Source: Candidatus Rifleibacteriota bacterium
GTDB taxonomy: Bacteria; Muiribacteriota; Ozemobacteria; Ozemobacterales; Ozemobacteraceae
DNA: 64,000 nt
Reading direction: 5' to 3'
Assembly: GCA_015233155.1 (NCBI GenBank)
Contig: JADFYG010000017.1
Span: 1-64,000, forward strand
The position numbers and the translations under genes are program-made. Positions 1 through 8,182 of this stretch are shown piece after piece. Under the pieces are notes generated by a model, which saw only the letters and a program-made list of their open reading frames with translations, searched no databases and was not told the origin of the DNA. Position 1 is the stretch's first letter, and each line of letters opens with the position of its first letter.

Positions 1-25
1 CTCGTGCTGACCGCCAAGGTTTATC

Positions 26-445
26 GTCGCGTTCCCCGTTTTTGTGGGGTTTTTGGTTTTAGCGAGTCACCATACCTGGGATTTTTTACTTCTCCGGGCT
101 GTTGTCGCAATCCCCGTTTTGGTGGGGTTATAGGTTTGAGTTCATGAATAACGTGTTTAGCAAAATACCTAAATTCGTTGGGTCGCAATCCCCGTTTTGG
201 TGGGGTTATAGGTTTGAGCGGAGTTGCCGTTATCAGCGGTGCGACAGTTGAGCGGGTGTCGCAATCCCCGTTTTGGTGGGGTTATAGGTTTGAGAATCCC
301 TTTTCGAAACTATGACATCTCTGGCTGATTCATGTCGCAATCCCCGTTTTGGTGGGGTTATAGGTTTGAGATTATGACTAAGAATATTACAACGTTCGTT
401 TCCTCCCAGTCGCAATCCCCGTTTTGGTGGGGTTATAGGTTTGAG
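26..445 (-). CRISPR. CRISPR array, 6 repeats and 5 spacers, leader on the high-coordinate side
   Basis: Five identical 37-nt repeats lie at 104-140, 182-218, 258-294, 334-370 and 409-445. On the plus strand they begin GTCGCAATCCCCG and end GGTTATAGGTTTGAG. A sixth, degenerate copy at 26-62 has about six mismatches. Spacers are 63-103 (41 nt), 141-181 (41), 219-257 (39), 295-333 (39) and 371-408 (38). A degenerate repeat normally marks the leader-distal end, and cas1-cas2 lie to the right on the minus strand, so I infer transcription leftward from a leader beyond 445. Read that way the repeat ends GGGGATTGCGAC, giving an 8-nt ATTGCGAC crRNA handle like those of Cas6-processed type I-B or III arrays. 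A short stem pairs CCCC with GGGG around ACCAAAAC. The subtype cannot be decided because no effector gene is in view. Confidence 0.97.
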
Positions 446-640
446 GTACCCGTAAAAAGGACACGATGCAGAGCTAATCTCAGAGGTAGTTTGCGAGCGT
501 AACCCTCTTTTCTTATATTATCAAAAAAATGAGATTTGTGCAACCTATATCAAACTGGCATTAACTCTGAAAAAACAGCGCGCGAGCGTGAAAACGATTC
601 TACTGCGTTTCCGAGGGTGCATCTTCACGCTCGCAAGGGG
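446..640 (-). promoter_or_regulatory. CRISPR leader with a candidate promoter
   Basis: On the minus strand a -35-like TTGCAC (538-543) is followed, after a 17-nt spacer, by a -10-like TAATAT (515-520). Transcription would start near 505 and enter the first repeat at 445. The leader carries GCGAGCGT-AA motifs at 493-502 and 582-592, plus an inverted copy TTCACGCTCGC at 624-634. The last two form an 11-bp inverted repeat. Such leader motifs often bind host factors or Cas1-Cas2 in other systems; that role is inferred here. From 641 to 1077 I see nothing convincing. Confidence 0.6.
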
Positions 641-1077
641 TCTAAATCAATTAAAAGCCGATCAATGCAAGCTTATTGATTTATTTTAGATACGCGAGCA
701 GCACTCCACGCCATTTACCTTCAATTACACGGTGCCCTGATTCGCTTGTCAAAGAACCCATTAACAATCTGCGGCCAGTCTTGCACACTTTTTGTCCGGA
801 ATCAATCTTTCAGATATACTGACCTGATATTTCCAGCAAAGCTCAAAATCATCCGAACAAAAACCGGACATGAATCCCATTCGCGTCTCTAACCCGAATA
901 TTTCAACAGTGAGCCGGACGAGGCAAGACAAGGCAAGAGGCTGTATATACGGTGAGAACAAAGAAAATGGCCCAGAGAAATACTATAAGTCTGCATGCAT
1001 GAGACCATCTTCCATGACAACGCAGCAGACACGACTATTTTTGAACTCATGGCCGGAGAACTGGTGAAATTTCCGGG

Positions 1078-1536
1078 CTAAGCCGTTCGCTTCTGCCCGA
1101 AGATACCCTGCAACTGATCTTTATCTTCCACATACTGCATGAACTGCCATTCCCCCGAACCGACCGGCAAAGATTTCACGAAAAGGCAGACAGGGGCGAG
1201 AATCGTGACAACGAGCTGGTTGTTGAACAGGATAACTATTTCCCAATACTGTTGACCGTCCAGCTCATGCCAACTCACAACTTCCGGAATCCAGTTCCGA
1301 AGATTACTTTCGCTGGTTCCCAGGCCCATCTCCGCCAAATCGGCCGGATCGTCGCCGAATTCCAACAGAACAAATCTATAATATTGATCAAGGGAAACGT
1401 CCTGTATTGAAGAACCCGGATGACAAACCGCCACGGCCTCCCGAAATCTTGCCTTCAGGAAGTCCCCCGCTTCTCTTCCCATATTAATATTTTGATAAAG
1501 CTCCATCAGCTCTCGTCCCGTAGAAATTGTTTTCAT
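1078..1536 (-). CDS. hypothetical protein, 152 aa, small family with a second copy at 61782-62180
   Basis: The product is a soluble, acidic protein with no signal peptide and no recognised domain. Its middle (RFREA, then PGSS with a following D, then WIPE, H and ILFNNQ) lines up with the protein encoded at 61782-62180 (RFNEA, PNSS, GIPPE, H, LANNQ). Both end in a hydrophobic stretch with a Pro, so I infer that they are distant paralogues. The gene lies between the CRISPR leader and cas2 on the same strand, with 195 bp separating it from the cas2 stop codon. It may or may not be part of the cas transcript. No function can be assigned. Confidence 0.6.
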   Translation of the reverse strand: MKTISTGRELMELYQNINMGREAGDFLKARFREAVAVCHPGSSIQDVSLDQYYRFVLLEFGDDPADLAEMGLGTSESNLRNWIPEVVSWHELDGQQYWEIVILFNNQLVVTILAPVCLFVKSLPVGSGEWQFMQYVEDKDQLQGIFGQKRTA

Positions 1537-1731
1537 GTAAATTTTCCTCTCAACCCTTTCTCCTGTTCAGGTTATATTATACCAATCCCAAAAAGTAATA
1601 GCGTAATAATTAGGCAATCAATCGCCAGGGACACGGCGTGCCGTGTCCGATAATTACGTGTAAATATTATATAATTGGTATTATACCAATCCCATCAGAT
1701 ATCCACGTATTGATCACGACGCATGGCTGAG

Positions 1732-2097
1732 TCATAACGCCATGGTTATCTGCTCATCCTCCTCATCCTGTGATTCTGAGACAACGGTATCTGAAGACTC
1801 CTTCGGATCAGATACGACAAAGTGATCAGGGTCCTCCAGCAAACCTGGCATTCCAATGACCTTCATCTGACGCTGAGCCTCCCGGGTCATTCCGTATACA
1901 CGCACACTGTCCACAGTCGCATCGATCAGCTTCGAAATCTTTCCCATCATCTCATCGAATCGGGGACCTTCCAGAAATGTTTCAAAGACACTTTTCTGGA
2001 CAGTAACAGCGTAATTTTTCAACATCTTGTGCAACTTCCGGCGCCGCTTATCAGATGGCGTATCGTAACAAATAATATAAAACATGCCGCTGCTCAT
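1732..2097 (-). CDS. cas2: CRISPR-associated endonuclease Cas2
   Basis: Cas2 forms the dimeric core of the Cas1-Cas2 integrase that inserts new spacers at the leader end of the array. The 121-aa product starts with the family signature: a beta-strand FYIICYDTPSDKRRRKL containing the conserved Asp, then VQKSVFE, in a ferredoxin-like fold. Typical Cas2 proteins are 85-100 aa. This one has an extra C-terminal tail of about 30 residues (from roughly residue 90) rich in Asp, Glu and Ser. The start codon overlaps the end of cas1 by 4 bp (ATGA), so the two are translationally coupled. The acidic tail is unusual and could mediate a partner contact, which is inference. Confidence 0.95.
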   Translation of the reverse strand: MSSGMFYIICYDTPSDKRRRKLHKMLKNYAVTVQKSVFETFLEGPRFDEMMGKISKLIDATVDSVRVYGMTREAQRQMKVIGMPGLLEDPDHFVVSDPKESSDTVVSESQDEEDEQITMAL

Positions 2098-3098
2098 CGC
2101 GTAGTTACCGGCTTATATTCAGCCGCCTCCCCGAGCACCACCGATTTGTACTGCCACGCCTGCTGGGTAATCAAATCCTTTAACGCATACGATTTTCCAT
2201 TCACCGGATGAGTTACCGAATCTGAAAGCCGACTCTGAATACCCTTGACAAACCTGGCAATCGCCCCCTCCGACATTCGAACCCCCTTGCCATCCTCGAC
2301 CCGGAAATCACCCGGAACCATCTCGATCCGATTCACAAGGGAAAGCACCGTCGAGTCGACGACGAGCGTGCGAAACTCCTCCATGAGATCAAGCGCCAGA
2401 GATGCACGCCGATCATCGATCGCATGCAGATTCGACAGCATCGGATCGAGACCGGCTCTCTCCACAGCCGACAGGACACGATTGAACAACAACGTGTAAC
2501 CGAAACTCAACATCGCATTAACCGGATCAGTCGGCGGTCTCCTGACTCTCCCGGCAAATCCCAGATCCTGCTTCAGAAGACACCGCAGCCCCTCGAAATG
2601 ATACCGGGCCGCCGTTCCCTCGATTCCCATCAGTTCATCGACCGTCTTCGCGTCATCCAGCGCATCAAGACAGTCCTTCACACCAATCACCTGACCGGCC
2701 AGAATTTCATCACGATTTCGATTCTGTCGCATCAGCCAGACACGGCTGATCCCAAGCTTCCCCCGAACCATCTCCCGGGAAACCCGCAGGCGAAATTCCG
2801 GGTCGGACGCCCTCTCATACTGCCGCATTCTGCAGCGGACAGCCCTCGGCTGTAAATTGGATACACGACATTTGAACCGGCCATCCATGGTCAGAAACAC
2901 GACGTCGATCGATCTCCGCTGTAACGCCATCAGCGCCGAATGCGTCACGTCAACTGAACCCATACAGATAATTTCCTGGACACGAAAAAACGGCACATCG
3001 TTAAGAATCTTTCCCTCCCGGGATCTCACGAGCATCCGCTCCCCTACCCTCGCGAGCCGGGCTCCCTGGGCCGTAATGTAAACTGCCGCGTCTTCCAT
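2094..3098 (-). CDS. cas1: CRISPR-associated integrase Cas1
   Basis: Cas1 is the metal-dependent integrase subunit of the spacer-acquisition complex. The 334-aa length is normal. The conserved active-site residues are visible: E160 in MGIEGTAAR, H225 in SNLHAIDD, and D237/E240 in ALDLMEEFR. The usual PPTDPVNAMLSFGYTLL segment lies at about 188-204. A strong Shine-Dalgarno GGAGGTGA lies 5 nt before the ATG at 3098, which fixes the start. The stop overlaps the cas2 start by 4 bp. A Prim-Pol gene lies 132 bp upstream on the same strand, suggesting one adaptation operon. No Cas4, reverse transcriptase or effector gene is present in the window. Confidence 0.97.
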   Translation of the reverse strand: MEDAAVYITAQGARLARVGERMLVRSREGKILNDVPFFRVQEIICMGSVDVTHSALMALQRRSIDVVFLTMDGRFKCRVSNLQPRAVRCRMRQYERASDPEFRLRVSREMVRGKLGISRVWLMRQNRNRDEILAGQVIGVKDCLDALDDAKTVDELMGIEGTAARYHFEGLRCLLKQDLGFAGRVRRPPTDPVNAMLSFGYTLLFNRVLSAVERAGLDPMLSNLHAIDDRRASLALDLMEEFRTLVVDSTVLSLVNRIEMVPGDFRVEDGKGVRMSEGAIARFVKGIQSRLSDSVTHPVNGKSYALKDLITQQAWQYKSVVLGEAAEYKPVTTR

Positions 3099-3230
3099 GA
3101 ACTCACCTCCCTATCTAACTCCCCTTTACCGCGTCTGCACCGAAAATCGCCAAAAATCTGACGCCGATGACACAATATAAAAGGAATATTCAGGGCTCCC
3201 CGCCGGATCGCCCCTCCCCCAAAATTTCAG

Positions 3231-5450
3231 TCATACCCTGGGGGAGGGTGCTTCTTCTGAGTCCCCGACACCGCCGGTATCCGATACTACTTCTTCATGA
3301 GTCGTAATACCGGGAGACGCATTCTCAGCACCGTCATTAATTGTTTCGGAAGACTGTAAAGAGCCTTCCGGCAAAGCCCCGTCTCCGCCACCTTCTTCCG
3401 GCGGCAGCTTTTTGTATTCGCCGATACCCGTAGTAATCACGTCGCGCCCGGCCTCCTCAAACAAACGATTGATGCGGCGTCTCAGCAGGCGCTCGCGATC
3501 GGACATCCGACGCAGGTCAGCCTGGAGGTTGGCATATTCCCGCATGATGGCATCAATGCCGGCGCTCGCTCCGATAATTTCTTCCCTGCCGGACAAACAC
3601 GCCGGCGAACGATCGAAGCCGCGTCTCCCGCGCGCAACCGCGTTCCCCGACGGGATCATTCCCGCATAGATCAAAGGCGACGGATAACAACCGTCAGGAA
3701 TGCGAAACTGACAGTCACAGCCGCTTGCTTCCGCGACATCCGGAAGATTGCGCCGGACTTTCGCACAGCTCATCGTGGTCGGAGGCACAGCCCGCAATGC
3801 GCGATTCACCTCATTCGCGTCATATCCGGGCGCCTGATTCAGTATCTGATGAACGGTAATGCGCCCCTCCTCTTCAAGGGACCCGAGAAGATATACCAGA
3901 ACGTGACGCTCGGCTCGATCGAGGGCTTCTCCCATAGAAGCCTTTTCGGCAAGTGTCCAGAGCACCCGGCAACCTGAAAAAAGATTTTCAATCGTATCGG
4001 AAAATCTTCCCGGCAAAGGAATACGAACGCTCAATGATATCGCGTCCTCACACGAAGCCGGTGAAATGCCTGTTGTCGGGGTTGAGAGAGACGAAGGCAG
4101 AGGCAGAGACAGAGTCGTCCCGGGCAAATCAACGTCGCGGTTTTCCCTGACAGACCTTGCATCTCGGGCATCATCGGCAACATTCTGAATCGTAAGGCGA
4201 CCGAGCAGTTCCTCGACTGACGCTCTGTTGAGTGAGCGAAAACCAGTAAACCCCTCAGCTTGATCAGGAAATGGACGAAAAGGTCCACGGGAAAGAAGGA
4301 ATGAACGCTTTCCCGACCGGCCATGAATACCGAGAGGAATCTTTACGAGGTTTCCCAGCCCCTCGGGTTCGACGCGGGCCTGCTTGGGAAACAGTTCCCA
4401 GTGAAGCTCGCGTGGAGGCGCGTCGAGGCGTTCGAGAAGCCAGTTTCCGACGGCGCGCACCTGTCGGCAGGACAGAGGCTCTTTATACAGCGTCCAGAAA
4501 TGCAAACCCTTGAACCCCGAAAACTCTGCCAGTAGCGGCAAACCTACAGAGTCAGCCAAAGCATACAAACGGTCGGCCTGTTCCATAAGGAGCCGCTTGA
4601 TGCGGCGACGTTCCAGCGGATCCTTTTCGTAACGTAACGTGAACGGCCGCGTCACGTCGAGATCGAATACCATGAGCCGCGTGGAGTTATCGCGTCTCAC
4701 GAGATATGTTCCGAGCGTCACATCGCCGGCAAGATGACGCTTGAGCTGGTCGGGATCGAGACCTTTGCGAATCGGGCGATATCCCCATTCCCCCTTTTGC
4801 AGACGGCACTGAAGGGCATGAACCCCTTCCCGGCCGGCGAACTGGTCTAGAAATGCCTCAATGAAGGTGTTGTCCATCGGGATTGCGGGAGCATCGGGAC
4901 CGGTTTCCTCCCTGACTTCGCGAACAGATTCATCGACCCGGCGACGGGCATTTGCCGCCTGAACGAGCCGTTCCCGGCGCCCAAGCAGACCAGGATCCCT
5001 CGGCGAGCGTTCAAGCAGTTCGGACAGGCGCTTTTCGGCTGCAGCAGGCTCGTTTAACAGCTCGAGGGCATCTACCGCCAGAGCTCCAAAGGCAATAGAT
5101 GGACCAGCGCCGGTAAATATGCCGCAAGCGGCATCGGCAGCTTCAAACGCTTCCGTGTGGAAGCCGCCTTCGATGAGAAGTTCAATGTGCGCGCTTCTCA
5201 TGTCCGCGCGATCCGGAAAACGCTGAACGAGGCCTTCAGTCATGGCAATGCCCCTGGAGAAATCCTCGGTCTGGGCGATAACCCGTGCGTAGAAGGCAAG
5301 AAGATTCGGATCAGCCGTCGCCTGATCACTGCAAGGGCCTGAAAGGAGATCGCGGGCTGCCTGTGGATTCCCTGCACCCAGACAGCGGCGGGCGTCGGCA
5401 AGCAGTCGAAGAAGAGTCACCTGGCTGGTACTGGTTTGATCATAAAGCAT
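3231..5450 (-). CDS. TPR-containing archaeo-eukaryotic-type primase-polymerase, CRISPR-associated Prim-Pol (CAPP) type
   Basis: The 739-aa protein has helical, TPR-like repeats at about 15-165. An AEP primase-polymerase domain follows at about 195-400: FAGREG, the metal-binding motif I VFDLD (D263, D265), motif II SGFKGLH (H317) and NLVKIPLGIHGRSG (about 368-380). Next come a low-complexity linker (430-465) and a C-terminal module with C494, C562, C578, C580 and C588, ending GCYPSP, which looks like a metal-binding (Zn or Fe-S) fold. The tail is Glu/Gly/Ser-rich. Prim-Pols encoded beside cas1-cas2 have been described as CRISPR-associated Prim-Pols thought to supply or mature DNA for spacer capture. 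The location directly upstream of cas1 on the same strand fits that. The ATG at 5450 follows GGAGA. A TOTE-type conflict-system primase is the alternative family, but the neighbours favour CAPP. Confidence 0.82.
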   Translation of the reverse strand: MLYDQTSTSQVTLLRLLADARRCLGAGNPQAARDLLSGPCSDQATADPNLLAFYARVIAQTEDFSRGIAMTEGLVQRFPDRADMRSAHIELLIEGGFHTEAFEAADAACGIFTGAGPSIAFGALAVDALELLNEPAAAEKRLSELLERSPRDPGLLGRRERLVQAANARRRVDESVREVREETGPDAPAIPMDNTFIEAFLDQFAGREGVHALQCRLQKGEWGYRPIRKGLDPDQLKRHLAGDVTLGTYLVRRDNSTRLMVFDLDVTRPFTLRYEKDPLERRRIKRLLMEQADRLYALADSVGLPLLAEFSGFKGLHFWTLYKEPLSCRQVRAVGNWLLERLDAPPRELHWELFPKQARVEPEGLGNLVKIPLGIHGRSGKRSFLLSRGPFRPFPDQAEGFTGFRSLNRASVEELLGRLTIQNVADDARDARSVRENRDVDLPGTTLSLPLPSSLSTPTTGISPASCEDAISLSVRIPLPGRFSDTIENLFSGCRVLWTLAEKASMGEALDRAERHVLVYLLGSLEEEGRITVHQILNQAPGYDANEVNRALRAVPPTTMSCAKVRRNLPDVAEASGCDCQFRIPDGCYPSPLIYAGMIPSGNAVARGRRGFDRSPACLSGREEIIGASAGIDAIMREYANLQADLRRMSDRERLLRRRINRLFEEAGRDVITTGIGEYKKLPPEEGGGDGALPEGSLQSSETINDGAENASPGITTHEEVVSDTGGVGDSEEAPSPRV

Positions 5451-5795
5451 GCATTATCTCCATCGTATTTTCATTACACGCATGTAGTGGCATTTGCATT
5501 AACTTTATCTGCCACAGAAACACGCAGATACGGATCAACAACACCCAATCGATACCCGGCAGTGAATTCAGATCGGCCTTATAAGGCATCTGCCGGTAAT
5601 AAAGGATGCAATATCCTGTCAGTTCAACGTTTGTTGTATTTCGCCGGGGCAAAACTATTTTTGAACTGAAGGTTCGGCTGCGACTTATTGTTTATGACGT
5701 TTAACTGACTGACCAAACTGAACAACCAGGCATAATCTCCCGGCAAAACAGCTGAAAACCTGCATTGACAGCAAGAGAAAGGAAGAAATTGAACC
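5451..5795. other. divergent intergenic region, no gene seen
   Basis: This 345-bp gap separates the minus-strand Prim-Pol gene from the plus-strand TPR gene and must hold both promoters. The Shine-Dalgarno for the rightward gene is AAAGGAAG at about 5777-5784. I see no repeat, RNA gene or convincing open frame. Confidence 0.5.
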
Positions 5796-7179
5796 ATGAC
5801 AACTACACTGAAAGAGCTTCTCGGTTACAAGAAAGCGGAGATGGATCGCAAGGCGGGCCGGTTCGATGAGGCTTTACGATTCTACGGGCAGAGTTTTGCG
5901 GAACACCCGGATTCAGACCTTGCATGGAGACGTGCATACTGTCTGCGTCGTCTCGGTCGCCTCGATGAGGCGAAAATACTTCTCGAAGAGATGGAAAAGA
6001 GTTTTCCCGGCGACAAGCTTCTGGCCTCCGAGCGCATCTGGATGATATGGGAAGGCGAGATCAAGCCCGCCAGGGAAGCCGAAGATTACGCGCTGGTGCT
6101 GGATGCGGCACGTCGCATGATCCAGGCCGGCCCCGACAGGGTCTGCCGCAAAATGGCCGCCTTCGCGGGTTTTGGCGCAGCAAAGGCTCTGGCGGCCTGG
6201 GACAAGGTGCTGGAATTTTGCGACCTGCTGAGCGCGGCGGAACTGACAGCGAATCCACGCGTCGCAAAAGGCAGGCGGCTTCCATCAGACCGGGAAGTAT
6301 GGTATTTCGCGCGCATCCGGGCATACATGAATCTCAAAAAGTTCGAAGACGCCCGCCGCACTGCTCTGACCGCTTTGAGCGAATTCAGGCACAAACTGGA
6401 TTTTTCGCGTTTTTCGGCGTTAGCACTTGAAGGCGGCGGCGATGTCAACGGAGCAATTCAGGAGTTAAAAACGGTTTCCCAGTCTCCGAAAACACCGTGG
6501 TATTTTCTGGCCGATCTTGCCCGCATGTATGTCGTTGTCGATGAGCTCGAACAGGCATGGTTAACCGGGTGTCGCGGAGCGGCAGGATTCGGCGACCTCA
6601 AAGTAAAAGTCAATCTGCTGACTCTGCTCGCCCGAATCGCTGAGGCCAGGGGAGATACCGATTCCGCGCGTGATCACGCGATGTTGGGTGCGTTAGTGCG
6701 GGAACGCGAGGGCTGGAAGTTGCCGAACGATCTGGCTGAGGTTCTCATGCGCGTAAAGCTTCCCGAACCACTTCCCGGGATCTCCGAGGTCGAAAAGGCC
6801 TGCCGGACCACCTGGAACTTAAATCAGATAACGCAAAGCAGCGATACCGGTGATGCAAAGGCAACGATGTCGGGCAGGCAATCAAATCCCGCCCTCATAA
6901 GCCTCGGAAATGCTTTCGGTCAGAAGCCAGCCGCATCACCCGGCGGGGTTTTGGAAGAATCCGAAGAACTGATCGGTGAGGAGTGCCGTGGGACTCTGAT
7001 GCTCAAGGATCCAAAAGCCCCATTCGCATTCATTCGCGCAAATGACTTTCGTCAAGGCATGCGATTTACCTGAAGGAATGCGGGAAGATGGGATGCGGGT
7101 CCGCTTCAACGCGGTGAAAAGTTTCGACCGGAAAAAGAACCGTGAGGGTGTTCGGGCAATCGTTGTCAAAGCTGCCTGA
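5796..7179 (+). CDS. TPR protein with a C-terminal cold-shock-like OB fold, split by a frameshift near 7047
   Basis: As read, the frame stops at 7073 after 425 aa. Residues 1-330 are TPR-like helical hairpins (AGRFDEALRFYGQSFAEHP, GRLDEAKILLEEMEKSFP). After a polar linker, a final block GTLMLKDPKAPFAFIRAND begins a cold-shock-like beta barrel. In the next frame the barrel continues without a gap as FVKACDLPEG, then GMRVRFNAVKSFDRKK, to a stop at 7179. Removing one T (or adding two) in the TTT at 7047-7049 joins the halves into a protein of about 460 aa. The fold implies nucleic-acid binding with TPR-mediated partner contacts; the precise role is unknown. The break could be a sequencing error, since the other frameshifts in this window also fall on T runs. 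Confidence 0.7.
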
Positions 7180-7534
7180 TCCTGCGAAGGCGGTACCAAA
7201 GACAATATACGTCCCACCATTGATACCCCCCTTCGGGGTAACGCATTAATTATCCTGGATAGGTATTATTTCGGAACAATTATGGGCCACGGTCTCATGA
7301 ACCTTTACAGGCGCATGAGACCGTGGCCAGTTTAGCCCGAATATTTCATCCGTTCACCGGCTGCGGCTTTGAAAATGGCAATAACCGGGTTAGCTCCGCT
7401 GACATTTAAAATGTCAGGAAAACCATACTCCTTTTCAGAGCAAACTATTCATCAAACTAAATCGAAATCCGGTGCTTGACATGAAGTATGAGGAATTCTA
7501 GAATCATCCCCAACCGCTCAGGAGAATAATACTC
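7180..7534. other. intergenic region with two strong inverted repeats
   Basis: No gene is seen in these 355 bases. A perfect 15-bp inverted repeat (GGCCACGGTCTCATG at 7285-7299, its complement at 7314-7328, 14-nt loop) would make a long hairpin; no T tract follows it. A 19-nt near-perfect palindrome CTGACATTT-A-AAATGTCAG lies at 7399-7417, about 120 bp before the start of the next operon, and is a plausible operator. A shorter hairpin, TACCCC/GGGGTA, lies around 7226-7242. Confidence 0.6.
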
Positions 7535-8182
7535 ATGATTAAGATACGGGATAACGACGGCGATGAAGCGACAGAACTGGCATGGGAATTCCTTTCGAAC
7601 TCTTATGGAGGTTCTGACCGCGCACAGAAACTGAAGCGGTCGAAGGAGTTGCGGCCAGATCATTCATCAGCGTCCTCCGCTGCCAAAAAAACAGGTTATT
7701 TTCCTGATGAAAATTTTCGGCCGCCGCGTTCGATTGCTCCAGGGAACCGCGCTGCAAGAAAACAGCTTGCTGAAAAGAAGGAGCGTTTTTCCGGATTGGC
7801 TACCGGGGAAATTCAGCCGATCTACAACGCTTCGTGGCAACGCATCGATCTCGTTAAAACAAAGGTTCCGGGAGAACTCCATCCCGGACTCGGTTGCGAG
7901 CCATGGGTAGTCGCGTTCGGGACAAGCAGATGGACTCCGGACCGCGATAAGAACCCTGTTATTCTGAAGGTGTGTAGTGAGAATCATCCCTTTCTGGAAA
8001 GGGACACTTTCTTCCTGCTGAAATCACGACTGAGAATTACACCGGCAGATGTGGCTTTTGGCAGTAAACCACACGGTATGGTTCAGGAGTCGGCACTCGA
8101 AGAACTGCTCAGCAGAATTTCGGACATCGACCGGGTCACGACCTTTTCCGGCGCCTCGATTGGCAGGGAATGCACGGCGTGA
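7535..8182 (+). CDS. hypothetical protein, first gene of the Lon-like operon
   Basis: The protein is 215 aa and soluble, with no signal peptide. Residues 1-85 are charged and probably disordered. From about 95 on there is a compact domain with GLGCEPWVVAFG, then NPVILKVCSENHPFLERDTFFLLKSRLRITPADVAFG in outline, and a C-terminal helix ELLSRISDI. The pattern of a buried barrel (WVVAFG, PVILKV, LRITPADV) faintly recalls small SH3-like toxins such as PemK/MazF, but I see no catalytic signature and do not assign it. AGGAG at 7519-7523 precedes the ATG at 7535. The end overlaps the start of the next gene by 13 bp, so these genes are one transcription unit. Confidence 0.7.
   Translation: MIKIRDNDGDEATELAWEFLSNSYGGSDRAQKLKRSKELRPDHSSASSAAKKTGYFPDENFRPPRSIAPGNRAARKQLAEKKERFSGLATGEIQPIYNASWQRIDLVKTKVPGELHPGLGCEPWVVAFGTSRWTPDRDKNPVILKVCSENHPFLERDTFFLLKSRLRITPADVAFGSKPHGMVQESALEELLSRISDIDRVTTFSGASIGRECTA

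Noticed and set aside
870-1067. Open frame of 65 codons between the CRISPR leader and the first hypothetical gene
   Set aside because: No ribosome-binding site, no family-like features and opposite in strand to its neighbours; a chance frame.
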